Shown here piece by piece: positions 26,401-39,800 of a DNA stretch of 64,000 bases. Numbering within the stretch: the stretch's first letter is position 1; every line of letters starts with the position of its first letter. Made by a program: the position numbers and the translations under genes. The notes under the pieces were generated by a model. That model did not search any database. It was not told the origin of the DNA and saw only the letters and a list, made by a program, of their open reading frames with translations. Source of the DNA: Dallia pectoralis (taxonomy: Eukaryota; Chordata; Actinopteri; Esociformes; Umbridae); the NCBI GenBank assembly GCA_029465975.1, contig CM055740.1:5498317-5562316 (forward strand). Reading direction: 5' to 3'.

Positions 26401-27713
26401 GGCAGGCCTTCAGCCAACATGATACGAAGAGCTGCCAAAACACAAAAAAATATTTCAATACAGTTGCATGTTCGTCTTTCTTTACCAAATAATAGAATAC
26501 AGATTACCCATTAAGTCATGAAGGAACTTCCTGGCACCTGTCCAAACGTACCCCTCATTTCAAGAGGTCTGGAGGCCCAGACAAATATGCCGCAATGTGC
26601 TGCTCCTAAAGCCATGGATTTTGGGGGAAACAAAAACTCCAAATGCTAAATGGAGTAAACTACCCTGCATTCATACCAAAGACACATTTGTCTAGAGCAC
26701 GCCAGGCTCAAGGTTCATTAATGACTCCCATGCCCAAGACGTAAACTAATCCTTCATTTGCATGGCCTGCATATCGAAGATAAATCCACCAGTCATGTAG
26801 AGCTGTCGCTAGCAAACGAGGAGATGTCAATTCAGAAAGACACTGATGCCTTACCTCAATGAGGAAGTCTCCGTTGCGAAGCCCCGCCCGCCATGCGACC
26901 CCGCCTTCGTCAACAGACTCCAGGTACTGGAGGGCGGGAAAGGCGGGGGTGGGCGTGAACTCCTCGATGGGCGTGTCCGCTGGAGGGGGTTTCGGAAAGC
27001 AGGCGCAAGCAACACCCCGGGCAAGATCAGAGAAAGTGTGAGAAAGACACGCGGCAACATCAGTGAAGCACAATGACCAATAAATATGACGTTGCATGTG
27101 TGACATAAAGTAACTTCCACAAAACATCATCTCAATGTAATGTACAAGAGACAGGCTTCGATGTCGACAAAACACGATTGCGTTCACTTGTACACACAAA
27201 CAAATGTACACGGACGACACACAGGCCTTTACACACACAAAATGCATACCGGCGTGCGGGAACAGATAAAATGATGTCACGGAAAACATGTGTACTCTCT
27301 GATGGAACATCCTACCCAACACAGAGTATGCAGTCACTCACTAAATCATGTATGTACACAATGGCAACACGCATCTTTGTGGCCTTATTATCCCCCTGGA
27401 CTGCCATGGAGCAAGGCTGCAGCCCAGCACTAGTCAAATCTTGAAGCAACCTCCCATATTTGAGTGCGTGTACTGTACACAGGTCACAGGCAATGTAGTG
27501 GCGTGTGAAAGTCCCCCATAATGATGGTAGAATGGGGACATTTTTACCTTTTGGTGACCTTTAGGCAGTCCTTACATGGAAAAAAGCTATATCTGGAACC
27601 AGGGTTAGGTTTAGGTATGGTTTGAGATTAGGTTTCTGGGGCTACGATTAGGGAAAATATGATTCTGTAAGATAGTAACTATCGTGTGTCCCTAGATATA
27701 ACCAAAATGTTAG

Positions 27714-27810
<97 letters not shown>

Positions 27811-30800
27811 CGTGCGTGCGAGAAACAGAGTGAGAGTGGATGTGCATCACTCAGTCTCAAACTGCTAACACTGACAAATTGACAGGAACACATGCATGCA
27901 TGCACGACTAAATGTGACTGACCACATTCCTTTAAAACAAATAGGAAAAATCAGCAAGACCGCACATTCAAGTTCATTTCATAAGTTCTATTTACAACAG
28001 CTGTTAGAGGAACACTGTTCAGCATCTTCGGCAAAATTGAAGTCAGTGCAGTGGCAAGAAACCGGTAGTGACAAGTGACACTGGCAATACATCAACCATG
28101 TGCTGAAAAACTCCAAGGGCAGTTGGCAGTGTTCGGATTGGACAGACATACAGGCTAAACCAATGCTTTCTGACAGCTTAAAACATACACACGTTTGTGA
28201 TAGAAAAGTTGTTCAAGTACAGATACAATTTGAACAATATGTTGGGGAGGGGGTCAGTAATGTCATTATAGGATTTTATGAGTTGCTATATTATACACTA
28301 GTATTCTGGTGATCACACAAAACGATCGCTTTCAAAGTCACTTTCATTCACCCACAGACAATGACATGACACCGAGCAGACTTGAAGGAGGGGCACAAGA
28401 CACACATAGTTGAACATAATATATTTTTTTCAAGTGGGTTTGCAAAACAGTATGTGCTGGATGGAGAGCAATCACTGATGCAACCAAGGCACACATCACA
28501 AATAAGGTGGATGGAACATGACTATTTGGGAGGATGAGACTGTCACCCGTGCTCGCACGCACGCATCCTACCTTTCGCCCCTCGCAGCACGAACCCGAAC
28601 CCCTCATTGTCCTTCTTCTGTAGGACCACGGTCTTCTCGTCGATAACGCAGTCGCTGTGGGGGAAATGACGCGCAAAGCGCCCGTTATTGCTGCGTCCTG
28701 TCATCCTCATCACGGCCACAGCTGCTCGTCCCGACTGCTTCATTACGATGGCTTGTCTGCAGCACCGTGCACACAGTGGTGCACGCACGGAACAAGTCAC
28801 TATAATAACCCAGACGAGCCGCACGAGCTGTCAACGTGCACCTCCGAACGTGCGGTTCCCCGAAAACGTAGTAGTGCACCGGGGAAAAGACCGAGACAAC
28901 CGCCGGACTCGGGGCAAGATGGGTGGTCCGAGAGACACATGTTCACCGAAACAATATGCGAACCACACGCGTCTGACAAAACATATATATATAGCTGGGG
29001 ATGCTTGCTTAGGGATAGCGAGTCTGGCAGGGAGGGAGGGAGGGTTGCCGATAGGGTGCAATGGTGCGTGGATGAATGAACCAACGAATGAATGAACACA
29101 GTAAATTAGGAGTCATTTATCTCCATGTAGCAGAGGCGATGGCCCATATCTTATCTATGTTTCCTTTCCTCGCCTCTTGGCCAAAAGCATTGGCTGATGC
29201 GCGCGCAGCAACACCTGGGAGCTATAGGACCTCCGCATCCAGATTATAGGCTTATTAAAATGTGGAGAAAAAGGCATAGTGATTTGGCTTAGTGCAAAAC
29301 CAGCTAAAGAAAAGAACATACACTGTCAGTTGCATTCAACATCTTCCAGACATATAGATTTATTATCCCAAGTGTTGTGTTAAAGTGATAGATCACCTAA
29401 ATTATACAATTGGCCTGTAAAGCAGACGATGGAAAGGGTTTGACAGGGATCCATGATTTGCTTTAGGATTTAAGGGGTGGGTACTGTAAATGTACATAAA
29501 AAAAATCTGTTTTGACATTATGATGTATCGTGTAAAAAATGATGGCATAAATTGTAACTAATTACAAATGAAGTCACAACAAAACCAGATTTTTTTTGAA
29601 TACTCTCTGAAGACACTGAATGTAATTAACGTAACATATGTTATTTGTTCAACTATAAAAAAGTAAGTTGCTTTCTACTATTACTTAAGTACCTATAAAA
29701 ACCATAGAAATAATAATTGTATTTAGTGCATATAACGTGTTCCTACCATCACCAAGTATATTTTTGTGTGAATTATCCCTTTAATGACCGGACATGTCTA
29801 TCCAAACCATCTCATAATTATCCCCATGTTCAAATATGGTTATCAAAATAACTTGGATTAGCAAACACAGCGTGTCATTAGAACACAGTAGTGATGGTTG
29901 CTGATAACGGCCTCTATTCAGATATTCCATTAAATCACATATTACAATAGTAATTTACAACATTAACAATGTCTATACTTTTATTTCTAATCAATTTGAT
30001 GTTATTTTAATTAGCAAAAACTGTCAATTTCTATGTGACCCAAAACTTTTGAACATTGGTGTAATTTCTAAATATTTTACTCCACTGTAGAATGATATAC
30101 CACTGTAATGGGATCTCTCCCAGAGAGGCTGAGAGGTATATTAGTGTACGGCGCAAAGCACATTAGTTCACTCCATTCTACAGTCTACAGTTTAGTCATG
30201 TAGAGACGCTGTTATTCAAAGAAAATTGTGGTTAACGGAAACCTCTTTAGAAGCTAGGTGAAGCGTGCAAGTCAGTAAGTACACTCTACTCAGTTCAGTA
30301 GTTAAGTAGATTCTACTCAACTCAGTAAAGTACGCACTACTCAACTCAGTGGTTAAGTACGCTCTACTCAGTTCACTAGTTAAGTAGATTCTACTCAACT
30401 CAGTAGTTAATTACGCTCTACTCAGTTCAGTAGTTAAGTAGATTCTACTCAGTTCGGTAGTTAAGTGCACTCTTCTCAGTTCAGTAGTTAAGTGCACTCT
30501 ACTCAGATCAGTAGTTAAGTAGATTCTACTCAGTTCAGTAGTTAAGTGCACTCTTCTCAGTTCAGTAGTTAAGTACGCTCTACTCAGTTCAGTAGTTAAG
30601 TGCACTCTACTCAGTTCAGTAGTTAAGTACGCTCTACTCAGTTCAGTAGTTAAGTGCACTCTTCTCAGTTCAGTAGTTAAGTACAGTCTACTCAGATCAG
30701 TAGTTAAGTAGATTCTACTCAGTTCAGTAGTTAAGTGCACTCTTCTCAGTTCACTAGTTAAGTAGATTCTACTCAACTCAGTAGTTAATTACGCTCTACT

Positions 30801-33800
30801 CAGTTCAGTAGTTAAGTAGATTCTACTCAGTTCGGTAGTTAAGTGCACTCTTCTCAGTTCAGTAGTTAAGTACACTCTACTCAGATCAGTAGTTAAGTAG
30901 ATTCTACTCAGTTCAGTAGTTAAGTGCACTCTTCTCAGTTCAGTAGTTAAGTACGCTCTACTCAGTTCAGTAGTTAAGTGCACTCTACTCAGTTCAGTAG
31001 TTAAGTACGCTCTACTCAGTTCAGTAGTTAAGTGCACTTTTCTCAGTTCAGTAGTTAAGTACAGTCTACTCAGATCAGTAGTTAAGTAGATTCTACTCAG
31101 TTCAGTAGTTAAGTGCACTCTTCTCAGTTCAGTAGTTAAGTACGCTCTACTCAGTTTAGTAGTTAAGTGCACTCTACTCAGTTCAGTTGTGTACTCATGC
31201 CTGTTTTTTAACTGTATACTAAAATGCATGTTAGTTTACTCTAGTTCAGGCTGAAGGTGTCACGTATTGGCACAGCAAGATGGCCGTGCTCGTGAAATCC
31301 AACACCCTCTCTCTTTCGTTTGGCGCACGGACACTTGTTTCATTGTTTTATTGCCCTCAACTTTTTTCCAAATCACTAGCCTTATATAAGTTCCTCTTTT
31401 CCCAGTGTGTGTTTTTGTTTGGCGATAGCCTACGTTACGTTTTGCCTTTGTACCATATTCTTTAGTATTCTTTTTGTTATAGTTAATATTTTTATTAATA
31501 AATGTAATTTTCTTCACCCTGCGCTTGTGTCTGTCCTCCCAATTCGTGGCATAAATGCACATTAGTTCAGATCCTAATGTTTTCAGAACAATTACCATTG
31601 CCAAACATCTATATCTTTTGTTGCCGAAATGCAAACTGAATAATCACTGGAGTAGAATAGTTTTACCATGTAATATGTATTTAATTTTGTCATTGAGACT
31701 AGGTTCCACCAGCATTCCGGAATGTGCGGAGTTCCAAGCCGCGGTCGGGTTCCATGGGCTAGCATGACAGGAGCGCCGCAGACAAAACAGCATGGCGCCA
31801 GGAGCTCGGTTACCATGGCAACGTGCTCCACTTCACCGATGCTCAGTGTTTGTCACAGTTACCACGTTGACCTTTGGGCCATTTTGATTGTTGTCAACTG
31901 ATCTGAGCCTTCGATCTTTGACCTTATTTATATGACGATTATGACAATTATGACGATTGAGAACGCAAAGATAACTAATTGTTTTCCTTTGATGTGTCAA
32001 TGTGGCTTCCCAAGCCCCCCCTGCTCTACATTTAATAACGGGATTATTAGCTTTAGGAAAAACGGTCAATCCATGTAGATTACAGCGCCCTAGTATGAAC
32101 CCTCAAAATCATTAAGTCCAGTGCAGACAGGCTTTTCTTTGGCTAATCACTAGTCCCGTTTCTGCTTTTAGAAGCAGTCAATTCAGATGGAAAACAAACA
32201 CATCACAACTTAAGGGTTTGTACATTTATACGGGAAGAAACAAAATGACTAAACCTGGGAATGTTTTGGGAAATACATTAGGAAAGCATGTAAAAATAAC
32301 AACTACATTAACTAAAACTGTATACATTCCATGCAACTAACTTAGACAATATAACCGTGCATATTTGCTTTTGACAAATAACCACTCAAAACAAAAAGAA
32401 AACTACTCTCGAATGTGTGTCGGAAAATAATCAAACACACAAACATTTGTACTTTTTTCAAACCAGATACAAACAACTGATACTAGATCTGCCGGGGGGG
32501 AATATAATTAGATTAGTTGAGAATCCGAACCAGACCCCCTTGCACAGTTTCCACCGTGGCATTTGGCTTTCCCACATGGCCCGGATGCTATGCTGAGACG
32601 GCAAGATGGCAACAGATCTAGGTCGAGGCTGAAGTCCCTGACCTCTGTCGCCACGGCCACACTAGAACAGACGAGCAGAGCAGCATTCTACGGTGTCTCC
32701 ATGGCAACCCGCTCGGCTCCACACACTGGCTGTACTGGCTGGTGAGTGCTAAGAGTGGTGTTAGATGGTGGAGGATCCTCTCCTCTTTATTCTATCTCGC
32801 TCTCTTCCCCCGTCGTTTCCTTCATGCAGGCTCGCGTGCGTTTATTAAAATTAATTAAGTCCGTCGGGTGCTGCGTGTATGTTAACGCTCGTGCTGCGTT
32901 ACAGTCCCGTTGGGCTTCAGTGATCGATTGGTTGCACGGGTGAAGGCATGCTCGCTCAGGACCACGGCCTCCACCCTGATCTCTCTCCTAGGCAGACTTC
33001 CTGAGTTCAGCACCGTTCGCAATATAACAGAACATTCATGTCTAATCTTAACATGAAAGAAAACCTTAACGTAATCCTATCCCGAGTTCGGACCCTATAC
33101 CGTATACTCGGAAACACACACGGGAACACAAATACACACGCGCACACACATGCGCACATTCTCCCACCACCCCATTTCTATTCCCTATTAAAATATTCCA
33201 GGGTTCTGGACATGCGTTTGCAGTATAACAGGGAAAACATTGTGTTGTATGGCTTGTGTCCTTTACTGTAGACTACTAAAATATCTTGTGAACATTGTAC
33301 CAAAACGGGTTAATAATGAATGAAATATGCAGATGAGCATCCGATAAAAGCACGTGTCATGCATGTTAAAACCCTGTTAATCCATTAGAAATCTATCTGC
33401 ACAGTGCACACAGGCTCACATGTGCTCCTCTCCTACTCGTCTACGAACATAATCTGTGAGGGAAAATTCTGCTCAGCATCTCAAGTCGTTTCAATGCTAA
33501 TGTGAAATGAAATTACAGGAGGTTTGGGAAGATTCCTTGGCCCCGGTAATGCTTTATGAGGACCTATAGCCGGAAATCACGTGTTTCTTCTGTACCCCAT
33601 ACGTGTGCGTCCCTTCCACCATGTTTAACGCTGTGTTATAACAGTCCTGGCAAGTATAGCATATAGCATATCCAAAAGTACCCCAGGATCAGCGAATTCT
33701 GGTTAACATCGACATCCTGTGAAAATGAATTTCCCGTGAACACGGGTTCCTGCGAAAATGAAACCCTGTGAAAAAATGAACAGGCAAGCTGGAAAACTAT

Positions 33801-36800
33801 ACGTTAACCGATATCTGGGTAAAAACGGCAAACGGGCCTCACCTTGATGCGTCGAAGCTGTCGTAGGATCCCACAGTGTAGTGACGAAAGAGTTTCCTCC
33901 GTTCAGCCCTGTCTGCTCTGGCATCTACAGACAGACAGAACAATCAATGTTTTTTTTTCACCAGTTCGTTAAAGGGGTTGTCCATGACAACCGGTGCATT
34001 ACTTTCATCTGTTCCCTCCGGGTGGCATTGTGACACTTCGCATCGGTGATCGCCAAATGGTGATTGGATTACCAGACGGGGCCTCGGGTTGTGCTGTGCC
34101 TTCCTCAAGTTTAACATGAAGAGGTTATTTGAGTTCTGTTTTTTTGTTTCCATATAAGATGAATTTAAAAACACAGTCATTTTTCTATATTAAAACTGGC
34201 AGGTTCATTAAAACGGTGCAATTCTCATGAGCTAGAAGAAGGTAATTATCTGTGGTGATTTTGTATGCCAGTTGTACTCTGACCACTTTTAAGAAATCAA
34301 AGAGTGAGGCTTATGGGTAATGTAAATCAACCACAAATACAATGAGACAAAAAACAAACAAACAACATGTGTCTATCACGTCTTGGCAACTTGAAAAACA
34401 TCTAAACTAGTGCAGAACCGACCAATACATGAAACGCTGAACGGTGAATACGATAAAAGACCGCTGAGACAAACAGAGCCTGTGTCCCAAATGCACACCC
34501 TGCTCACTATATATCACTACTATTGACCATAACCCAATACGGCGCTCCGTTCTAAACTAGTGATCTACTAGGATATAGTCATTTGGGACTTCACGACAAA
34601 TAGAAGTGGTTAGATTCCTGGAGGCTCTTTTAGAGAAACAAGCAGTTCGCCGTATGCCACTTCATTCCCAGGTGGTGTCTCACAGCAAATTGAATTATGC
34701 AATACAAGAAGGACCCTCAGTGCACTCAAGCTGATCAAACAGCTGAGTCTGACGGTGGCGAGCTGCCCCGGAGTTGGCAGGGAAATCCTGTGCGAAGGAT
34801 GGCGCTTGGGAACCCAGACACCCGGATCAATACGGCCAACGCTTACATGGCGTAGAGATTTGACAATCGGACGTGGTGTTTCGTCTTGGACAGCCAGGGT
34901 GGTCCAAACTACATCTACAGATATGGACCCGGCGTGAACACCAGGGTAGAAGACCGGTGCCGTGTAGAATAACGGCATATGGATCATTTAGGAGCGGCTC
35001 TAGAATCAAGTGCGTTTGCGAATGCTCTGGTTGATTTATGCCAATGGTTCCACCTGGTGGATCTGCATGTGGGTTTATGTTCTCGAAAATCACCCGGACA
35101 TTGAATGTCTTAATGATTTCAGTCTGTATGTTCACTATGTTGATATGGTGTTGTTACAGACCACAGTGAGCCGGGTTGTTGTACTGTTTCAGTCTATATG
35201 TTCACTATGTTGATCTCATGTTGTTGCAGACCACAGTGAGCTGGGTTGTTGTACTGTTTCAGTCTATATGTTCACTATGTTGATATCGTGTTGTTACAGA
35301 CCACAGTGAGCCGGGTTTTTGTATTGTTTCAGTCTATATGTTCACTATGTTGATATGGTGTTGTTGCAGACCACAGTGAACCGGGTTTTTGTATTGTTTC
35401 AGTCTGTATGTTCACTATGTTGATCTCATGTTGTTGCAGACCACAGTGAACCGGGTTTTTGTATTGTTTCAGTCTATATGTTCACTATGTTGATATGGTG
35501 TTGTTGCAGACCACAGTGAACCGGGCTGTTGTATTGTTTCAGTCTATATGTTCACTATGTTGATCTCATGTTGTTACAGACCACAGTGAGCTGGGTTGTT
35601 GTACTGTTTCAGTCTATATGTTCACTATGTTGATATGGTGTTGTTACAGACCACAGTGAGCCGGGTTTTTGTATTGTTTCAGTCTATATGTTCACTATGT
35701 TGATATCGTGTTGTTACAGACCACAGTGAGCCGGGTTTTTGTATTGTTTCAGTCTATATGTTCACTATGTTGATATGGTGTTGTTACAGACCACAGTGAG
35801 CCGGGGTTTTGTATTGTTTCAGTCTATATGTTCACTATGTTGATATTGTGTTGTTACAGACCACAGTGAACCGGGCTGTTGTATTGTTTCAGTCTATATG
35901 TTCACTATGTTCATCTAGTGTTTGATGATATCAGTTGTCAGGAGCTGAGCTGCGTGGGTCTCAACACTTTCCCCTCCAACCTACTCGCTGGTTGTCATAG
36001 TCACTGATTTCTTTTCTAAGCACAGCTTCTTTGATAGCAGGGTGAGTTTTATGGCTTATCTTACTCGAACGTAAAATCCTTGTGGCTGCATTTCATGTGT
36101 TCTCTAAAGGAGTCCTCTTTTCAAGGATCCGCCTGGTCACTTGAACATCCAAGCAAAAAAACACAATTCTACTGTAGTTATCATATTTTTTATTTAATTG
36201 CTATTTAAGTATACTTTTTCATTGCGTAGACATATGAGACACATCATCGCTTAGTCATCATCTCTGTTTTCCAACAATAGAACTGGTTTATACGTTTATT
36301 CAGCAAAGTTGCTAGAGCTATATCACAATATAATCTATGTGGCCAAGGTGTTTCCAGAGCATTTGTTAGTAATATGGCTTCTGATAACCTTTTGCAAGTG
36401 ATCAAACTTCTCGTTTATAAGTTCATAATTTTTCATTTTATTATTTTACACAGTAGTGTGTGGTAATACATCACCAATTGATCTGAAGTATTGTGGAATG
36501 ATTTTTGTATTATTGTCATATATAATTGGACCTGTTTTTTCTTAATGCCTTTCAGCAACAACACATGGTCTAAACACCAATGTTAATAGTGATATAGTAC
36601 AACTAAGATTTACTCATCAAAGAATGTTAACATTATTTACGGACCTGTGAGGCGTCTGTTTCTCAAACTAGACACTAATGTATTTGTCCTCTTGCTCAGT
36701 TGTGCACCGGGGCCTCCCACTCCTTTTTCTATTCTGGCTTGAGCCAGTTTGCGCTGTTCTGTGAAGAGAGTAGTACACATCTTTGTACAAGATCTTCTGT

Positions 36801-39800
36801 TTCTTGACATTTTCTAACATGGAATAGCCTTCATTTCTCAGGACAAGAATCGACTGATGTCTCAGATATGTCTCAGATATGTCTCAGAACCCATAATCGC
36901 GGATGCTGCAGATATTTATATTAACTAGTCAAAAAGAAGGACAGTATTCTTGCTTCTGTAATTAGCACAGCACCAATCATTTCTGATAATGGGTCTCTAA
37001 ACTGTTACAATAGTAACTTACAGCATTAACAATATTTCAGACAAAAATAACATCTTGTTTTTCTTTAAAAAACAAGGATATTTCCAAGTGATCCCAAACA
37101 TTTGAACAGTTGTGTCCACTTCACATCGGTCTTCAGAATACTTCGCACAAGGCAAATCTAGAAACCAATGGCCAGAAAGTAGGCTATGCACTTGTCTTTT
37201 CCTGTCTTTTACACAACGATTCGGGTGATATAAGTGTAAGGCACCTTTTCAGCATATAGTTGAAAGCCCAGAGCCAGCCTCTGTAATATTGCAACACCCA
37301 GTCACTGTTGCTTCCCCGGTAACCTCACAAATAGCACCATGTTCCCTTTCTGGGAGGGACGCCATGTCTCTGGTATATGTGTTGTACATTAACCTAATGT
37401 CGTTTTCTCTCTCATCCACTCTCTCCTTTCCATCTCTCCATGTCTCTCCCCCGTCTCTCTATACACCCCCGTCTCTCACAATCCACTTCCCTCAAATAAT
37501 CTCTCTCTCTCTCTCTCTCTCTCTCCCTCTCTCTCGGTCAGTCCCTCTCCCCCACATCTCTCTCCATCTCTCACCACCACTCGTTCCATCGCTCCCCCCC
37601 CCATCTCTCTCTCTCTGTATCTCCACCCTCCTCGTTGTCTCTCGGCTGCTGCTCTCCAGTAAAAGCTCTGGAGAGCAAACACGCCACTCTGTTCTCTACC
37701 TCGCTCCCTCCTCTACTCAACACACAGCAAGCAGGATTAAAAAAGACTACTTGACAAGAGTGAGCACTGTACTGGCAGAGACCGCTGGTGAATACTGAAT
37801 TATATCACCATATGGGCTACTGTAGCTAGCCTATCTTAGCAAAGTTAATGGCTTGCCTGGGTAATCCACAGTTTGAATTCATCCCGTCTTCTGCATTTTA
37901 ACTGGGTTTTCACGCTGCCAGGCAAATGCTCCTATGTGGAGGTCCTACAAAACTAGCTGCACAAGTTTCCAACTTGAATTAATCCAAAGCAAGTAGTGAA
38001 ATGCACTGCATATTTTAGATGTAAACAAGAAAATCAATGCATTATAATTGACAATTATGGATTCTCCTGCCTATACATAAGAAGAAATGCACTGCTTAGA
38101 AAAGATGTCTACAGAAGTCCACACACTTTAACAGACAAGTATTATTTATATAACCCAGAACCTAGAACATCTTACCAGTAACCAAAAGGTTGTTGGATCG
38201 AATCCCTAAGCCAGCAAGCTGAAAATACATCCTTGAGCAAGACTGTTTACCCTAACTAACCTTATGAGAACCCCGCAGCCCCCCAGCCAATCACTCACAC
38301 AGTGCTGTACCTCCAAAATGAACCTTCTTTCTGGATTTGGCAGTGTCTTCCATCGGCCTCCTCCTGTCCTCTCCTCGAAAAAGAGTTCTTCCTGGAAAAA
38401 CCCACACCGCCAAGTCCCCCTCCAAAAGTCAGGATACCTCACGTCTCCACCACTCCTCAGGCTAGGAAGCCTCTAGTCAACATCCCCGGAAGTTTGACAA
38501 ATCCCGGTATGTGTTCTCGCTGAGGCCCTAACCATCTCCATAGGAATAGGAAGAAAACTATCTGGTAATGAAAAATCCCACGTAAGCTCTGTTCTTAGCA
38601 CAGAGAGAGAGTGAGAGGCAGAAAAAAAATACTAAAAAAGAGAGAGGGAAAAAATCTTGCCATGGCCCACTCCTTAGCAACCGGGCTTGTACAGTGTACA
38701 GAGGACGTTTCCATGGAAATGTATCAATCAGGAATGTACATGAGTGTTGCAGCGAAAGGTTCACAATGCTGTCACAACTGAACGACGTTAGCAATCAAGC
38801 CATCTTGGTTAACCCAGAACAAAAAATGTGTATAATTTGTCGCCAGGTATGACAATGTGGTTTACAAAAGAACGTTATGGAACAAAACGGCAGCACAGAT
38901 CGGCACTACTAGACTACTGTGTATTGGCAAGGTCAAGACAAATATGTCAATGGCAATAACAGCTACACCAACAATTTTTTGTTATTTTAAATATGGCCTT
39001 CTTAACCTCTTCCAATTACTTAGTAATGCCTGACAACCTTATCTTGGCCAGGTCGCCATTGCAAATGAGAATTTGTTCTCAACCAGCCTTCTGGGTTACA
39101 GATATGTTTTACAGTAAATGCTATTTACAGATATGTTTAAAATGAATGGTCATTGTGTATCTGTCTAGTCACCTCTGACCAGTCACTTCTGTCCAGTCAC
39201 CTCTGTCCAGTCACCTCTGACCAGTCACCTCTGTCCAGTCACCTCTGACCAGTCACCTCTGTCCAGTCACCTCTGACCAGTCACCTCTGTCCAGTCACCT
39301 CTGACCAGTCACCTCTGTCCAGTCACCTCTGACCAGTCACTTCTGTCCAGTCACCTCTGTCCAGTCACCACTGTCCAGTCACCTCTGTCCAGTCACCTCT
39401 GACCAGTCACTTCTGTCCAGTCACCTCTGACCAGTCACTTCTGTCCAGTCACCTCTGTCCAGTCACCTCTGTCCAGTCACCTCTCTCCGGTCACCTCTGT
39501 CCAGTCACCTCTGACCAGTCACCTCTGACCAGTCACCTCTGACCAGTCACCTCTGTCCAGTCACCTCTCTCCGGTCACCTCTGTCCAGTCACCTCTGTCC
39601 AGTCACCTCTGTCCAGTCACCTCTGACCAGTCACCTCTGTCCAGTCACCTCTGACCAGTCACCTCTGTCCAGTCACCTCTCTCCGGTCACCTCTGTCCAG
39701 TCACCTCTGTCCAGTCACCTCTGTCCAGTCACCTCTGACCAGTCACCTCTGTCCAGTCACCTCTCTCCGGTCACCTCTGTCCAGTCATCTCTGTGCAGTC

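Larger units (their letters stand above)
13418..26854 (-). other. largest shank2 intron in the window (13.4 kb), inside the PDZ domain coding region
   Basis: It holds a Tc1 relic split by a hAT-like element (13940-16315), three minisatellites (17850-18460, 18807-19070, 20935-21387), GA and CA tracts near 19840 and 20006, a fold-back relic (22772-22865), a LINE fragment (23150-23560) and a 13-base array (25150-25412). Stretches 16316-17849, 21388-22771, 23600-25149 and 25413-26854 show no recognised element; short open frames there have no family signature. Confidence 0.8.
26980..28571 (-). other. shank2 intron with a long GT tract
   Basis: A 1.6 kb intron. It carries a dispersed repeat (27515-27722) that runs into (GT)n (27723-27815). 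The rest has no recognised feature. Confidence 0.85.
28655..33842 (-). other. shank2 intron between the SH3-PDZ connector and the PDZ
   Basis: It contains the short-isoform start and CpG-rich tract (28655-29240), a Tc1-like terminus (29820-30064), a 27-base array (30275-31190) and a candidate solo LTR (31258-31551). 31552-33842 shows no recognised element. Confidence 0.85.

Noticed and set aside
26708..27337. 209-codon minus-strand open frame
   Set aside because: Only the 26855-26979 part is coding (PDZ exon); the rest is intron read through, flanked by clear splice sites.
27723..27905. Open frames across the GT/CA microsatellite
   Set aside because: Pure dinucleotide repeat; not coding.
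34755..34937. Short plus-strand frame opposite the 125-codon frame
   Set aside because: No family signature and no splice or start support.
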